A stretch of DNA of 64,000 nucleotides, from NCBI GenBank assembly GCA_905250885.1, contig CAJNOQ010000056.1, positions 1 through 64,000 on the forward strand, in the 5' to 3' direction. The notes below the pieces were generated by a model that was not told the origin of the DNA, made no database searches, and saw only the letters and a program-made list of their open reading frames with translations. Positions 61,401 to 64,000 of this stretch are shown here, in pieces; the first letter of the stretch is position 1; each line of letters begins with the position of its first letter. A program made the translations under genes and the position numbers. This DNA is from Didymodactylos carnosus (lineage: Eukaryota > Rotifera > Eurotatoria > Philodinida > Philodinidae).

Positions 61401-63840
61401 TTAAAATCTTTAGAACAAAAACATCAATATGATATTCAATTATTAAAAGAAAAACATCAGCATGAATTAGATTCATTAAAAAATGAATTGAAACAATTAT
61501 ATGATATTGAAATAACAGCACAAACACAATATTATAATCAATCGGTTGAACTTTTACGAACAGAAAATAGAGAATTATGTGATAAATATGAACAACAACT
61601 ACAAAATATTAGAGAACAAAAACAAATAAATGAACGAGAAATTCAATATGAAAATGATTTACAAAAATTAACAAAAGAAATTCAATATAATCGTTTAGAA
61701 CATGAAAGACAATTGAATGAAAAAAATTTAGAATTAAAACAGAAAACAAATGAATGTGATCATTTAAGAAATGAATTAAAAGAAATTGAAAATAATTTAC
61801 ATTCAAGAAGCGAAAATATAAGTTCATTAAATGAACAGGTATTGTAACTACTTCTCAATCTGAATTATTTGTACTTCAAATTGTTTTTGAATTTTACATA
61901 CATCTGCTGATCTCACCTCGCAGATAGATAGATGAATATACAGTCACTAGAATGGGGCGAAAAATCGTTTCGAATATCGAATTAGTACGAGACTAATGTG
62001 ATATTTGTTAGGAAACTATTAATTTAGTCTTTATTAACAAAATTTTATTTTTTCTAACTATTCCTAGTAAAATTCCTGTGAGTTTTCTGATAGGAATCGA
62101 GATATATCCTACTAGGATTTCGCTTTGATTTCTTAGGATCCTAACAAAATCCTAATGAAATCAGGTATACCCGAAAGTCATAGAATTTTCTAAGATACTG
62201 TTGGGATCTTAAACAAACTTAAGCGAAATCCTAGTAGGATCCTAGCATTTTAGAATCCTATTAGAAAGTTATTAGGTGGATCATAAATGTTAGAATCCTG
62301 TAAGATCCTAGCAGGTAATAGACAGGAAGTGTGTAGGATATTGTCAAAAGATTCTTTTTAATAAAGCAGAAGTTACGGATATTAGCCTTACTTCCACATG
62401 TAGAATAAAAATTGATCTAATTTAGCGTTTGACAAAAACCTTTAAGATATTCTACTTTTTTTCTGACATTCTATAAAGAACAAAACATCGGTTCGCTAGA
62501 TTTCAATAACAGCATTCTTTTTATTATTCTTTTTGATTTATAATTTTGTTTAGTTAATGAAACAACGAATTGATTATGAGCATTTACATAATCGCTGTGA
62601 ATTAACAACAACAGAATTAAATACGGTCAAAGAACGATTTAATAGACAATCAAATGATTTAGAAGAAAAACTGAGTGAGTTGAATTATAAAATACCATTG
62701 ATAGTTTCTAGTGTAATTACTTGAATAGAAAAACTAAAAGAAACAAGAAAAAATAAGAAAATAAAATAGTTTTTAGATCAAGAAATAATGTTTCTTCTAT
62801 GTTTTTGTACTTTTTAACTTAAGATCTTCATTGAACCTAGGACAGTTCACCGTTCGTTGAACAGAAGGTCGTCGATAACGAAAACTGTTTTTCAGTTCCT
62901 GTTCTTGAACTAGGAACGTTTGAATAGTTTACCTTCGTAGGAATAAGAAACGACTCACTAATTCTACTCCCTTCGAGTGAATATTAAAATACTTTTTGAA
63001 TGGAAAACTGTTCGAAATGCCTGTGTTTCTAGTAATCTAGTAGCTTTCCTTCGCACAGTAGTGAATTTATATGGTTCATGATGAGTATAACTGCTTTATT
63101 TGACAGTATTCTTTTTTTCCGTACTTGTTTCTAAATAACAAAACGTCCAACATTCATCATTTATCTTTCAAAAATGTAATCTTCTCGCTGTGGCTGCTAA
63201 GACTAATGACAGTCGATCCTGTCTTGTTAAATTATTGGGTTAATGTATTTTCGCCAGCTGCGTCTAAAGCTTTAAAGATCATTTAAGACAGATAGGCAAC
63301 GAAAAGTGCTCCATTGAGTTTCCAATCAGCTCTGAAAATACGAAGTCCTAGCGACTTTTAGTTTCTATTTCACAGCATTTCTACGGAAAGCTCAAAAAGA
63401 GCGTAGGGGTTACCGTTAGCAGATCGCTACGAACGAGACCATGCAACAGTTTCTCGTTCAAAAACAACTATCGTTCCCATTTGGATGAATTCGAACTAAT
63501 GAATCGTTCCTTGTTTCTGAGAGCATGAACTGTTAGACTGTTCTTAGTTCAGAAGCAGGAACTGAAACAGTGAACTGTCATATGCGTAGAATCTTGACAA
63601 GAAAAATGTTGACGTGTGTACTGTTTTGTTATTTCTATTTTTCATGTTCTTTTTATAGAATTAACAGCAGAAAAAGATTTAATTAATCGGCAATTGAATA
63701 CGGAATTAGCACAATGTAAAAAGCAATTACAATTAAATATTGAACGTTTGAAACAGTTGGAATCTGAACGAAATGCACTTTTATCCAAAACAGAAACAAC
63801 ATCGAGTTTTCTTGAATTAAGAATTGTTGCACTCGACAAG
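52477..63840 (+). CDS. FAM184: FAM184-type coiled-coil protein (5' part; continues past window)
   Basis: Exons 52477-52668, 60958-61166, 61250-61838, 62554-62674 and 63659-63840 splice in frame and the gene continues past the window. A Gln/Asn-rich, variable N-terminus leads into LDMHVKMSKKIAQLTKV, joined across the first intron to IYSLNTKADEHE. This junction block is the signature of FAM184A/B (MHLKMSKKIAQLTKVIYALN in vertebrates). About 370 further residues are almost continuous coiled coil, including QVKQRLENIKEQF and KLKSLEQKHQYDIQLLKEKH, with little Pro or Gly. FAM184 proteins are poorly characterised, and the function is not known from sequence. The first intron is 8.3 kb, about 100 times the typical intron here, and contains an oppositely oriented calcium-sensor gene. 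The ATG is the first in frame. Confidence 0.88.
53855..54954 (-). CDS. Second NCS-type EF-hand protein, nested in an intron
   Basis: Five exons (54775-54954, 54615-54712, 54480-54547, 54271-54417 and 53855-54015) join through GT-AG introns to 217 residues. Blocks are LKRLQNCTRYTAEEISAWHA, GFLKDCPSGKLDKKQFLNVY, KYCNFVFKAFDSDGNGWIDF and GLSQHGELKDKLGMAFDIYD. EF2 (DSDGNGWIDFTE) is canonical. EF3 (DQNKDGQINRKD) has Asp in place of Glu at position 12. EF4 (RLNKDDIVLRLE) has lost the position-1 acid and the Gly, so it probably does not bind Ca2+. The N-terminus MGAKGGKSK has Gly2 but Gly instead of Ser at position 6. The C-terminal tail of about 30 residues after EF4 (ending DETGAAV) is longer than usual. 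The gene lies wholly in the first intron of the FAM184-type gene on the other strand. An acceptor lies 38 nt upstream of the ATG (CTTTTAG at about 54993). Confidence 0.88.
55625..55800. repeat. Second AGTTATAA-motif tract
   Basis: Begins with CAAAAGTTAAAAGTTGAG, matching about 1714-1732, and contains two ATAAATCGATTTATAACT palindromes. It is related by motif to the 1660-2090 tract. Lies in the FAM184-type intron. Confidence 0.4.
55801..60957. other. Remainder of the 8.3 kb FAM184-type intron
   Basis: Very AT-rich with homopolymer and dinucleotide tracts, including a GA/AG tract (about 58500-58530) and a TTA tract (about 59391-59409). No exon was identified on either strand. Short frames (for example 58088-58375, 59799-60068) have simple-sequence composition. 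Confidence 0.5.
61975..62340. repeat. ATCCTA/TAGGAT repeat tract in a FAM184-type intron
   Basis: Variants of ATCCTAGTAGGATCCTA, TTAGGATCCTAACAAAATCC and GAATCCTATTAG recur at least ten times in both orientations across about 350 bp. The motif is palindromic, so the tract can fold extensively. It may be a degenerate satellite-like or foldback element. Non-coding. Confidence 0.6.
62841..63579. mobile_element. Inverted-repeat element in the next FAM184-type intron
   Basis: Starts GACAGTTCACCGTTCG and ends with the complement of GACAGTTCACTGTTTC. Arms of about 120 bp share CAGTTCCTG, TTCTTGAACTA/CTTCTGAACTA and AGGAAC boxes in inverted orientation, with insertions between them. The interior is relatively GC-rich and non-coding. 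No target-site duplication was recognised. It is probably a diverged MITE. Confidence 0.55.
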
Positions 63841-64000
63841 GTATATATCAGACTATATGTACTTGATTAGAATATATCCCTATTAAATGTATTTTAGTCA
63901 AGTATGTGCGCAAATACTTGAATTAACTAATGAGGATAGTACCTGTCAACTTGTCCATGTAAATTTATTTGTCAAGTAAAATGTAGGTACTGGGCTAACA

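Overview
This is an AT-rich (roughly 70%) eukaryotic window with many short introns (about 50-100 nt), spliceosomal GT-AG junctions and metazoan gene families. Seven genes or gene remnants have a pyrimidine-rich 3' splice site 0-46 nt upstream of the first ATG, with no upstream coding exon visible. One tightly spaced head-to-tail gene pair suggests polycistronic transcription. Together these point to an invertebrate that uses spliced-leader trans-splicing. A bdelloid-type rotifer is my best guess, but that is inference.

Layout, left to right. 1-6.7 kb is gene-free and holds hairpin elements, a MITE and microsatellites. 6.75-9.57 kb (+) is a six-exon ankyrin-repeat gene with a large hairpin in intron 1. 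9.6-13.6 kb is a gene graveyard: a lone exon-like piece, a broken fragment resembling RNA polymerase I subunit 2 (+), and a broken unidentified gene (-). 14.6-29.4 kb (-) is a long JIP3/JIP4-type (MAPK8IP3/SPAG9) motor-adaptor scaffold gene. Its introns carry a mariner-like foldback element, another hairpin and a TTAA-flanked piggyBac-like element. 31.3-33.8 kb (-) contains an unidentified gene whose 5' part splices cleanly and whose 3' part appears decayed.

35.26-39.2 kb (+) holds ENGASE (cytosolic GH85 endo-beta-N-acetylglucosaminidase). A PSMD10/gankyrin-like gene follows only 90 bp later, with a splice acceptor abutting its ATG. 40.9-45.4 kb has two hAT-like MITEs with 8-bp flanking duplications and an unidentified minus-strand gene or gene pair. 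46.8-47.4 kb (-) is a neuronal-calcium-sensor-type EF-hand protein. 50.8-51.5 kb (-) is an unidentified 190-residue protein.

52.5 kb to the right edge (+) is the 5' part of a FAM184-type coiled-coil gene. Its 8.3 kb first intron hosts a complete, oppositely oriented five-exon second calcium-sensor gene (53.9-55.0 kb). Later introns contain a dispersed ATCCTA-type repeat tract and another long-inverted-repeat element.

Functionally the recognised genes are ordinary housekeeping or neuronal/cytoskeletal genes: motor cargo scaffold, free-oligosaccharide processing, proteasome assembly and calcium sensing. The ENGASE-PSMD10 pair may be co-transcribed and would link glycoprotein degradation to proteasome biogenesis. 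The most unusual aspects are the shared splice acceptors upstream of start codons, that compact pair, the nested calcium-sensor gene, and the number of unrelated foldback or perfect-palindrome elements. No rRNA, confident tRNA, CRISPR array or retrovirus-like element was seen.
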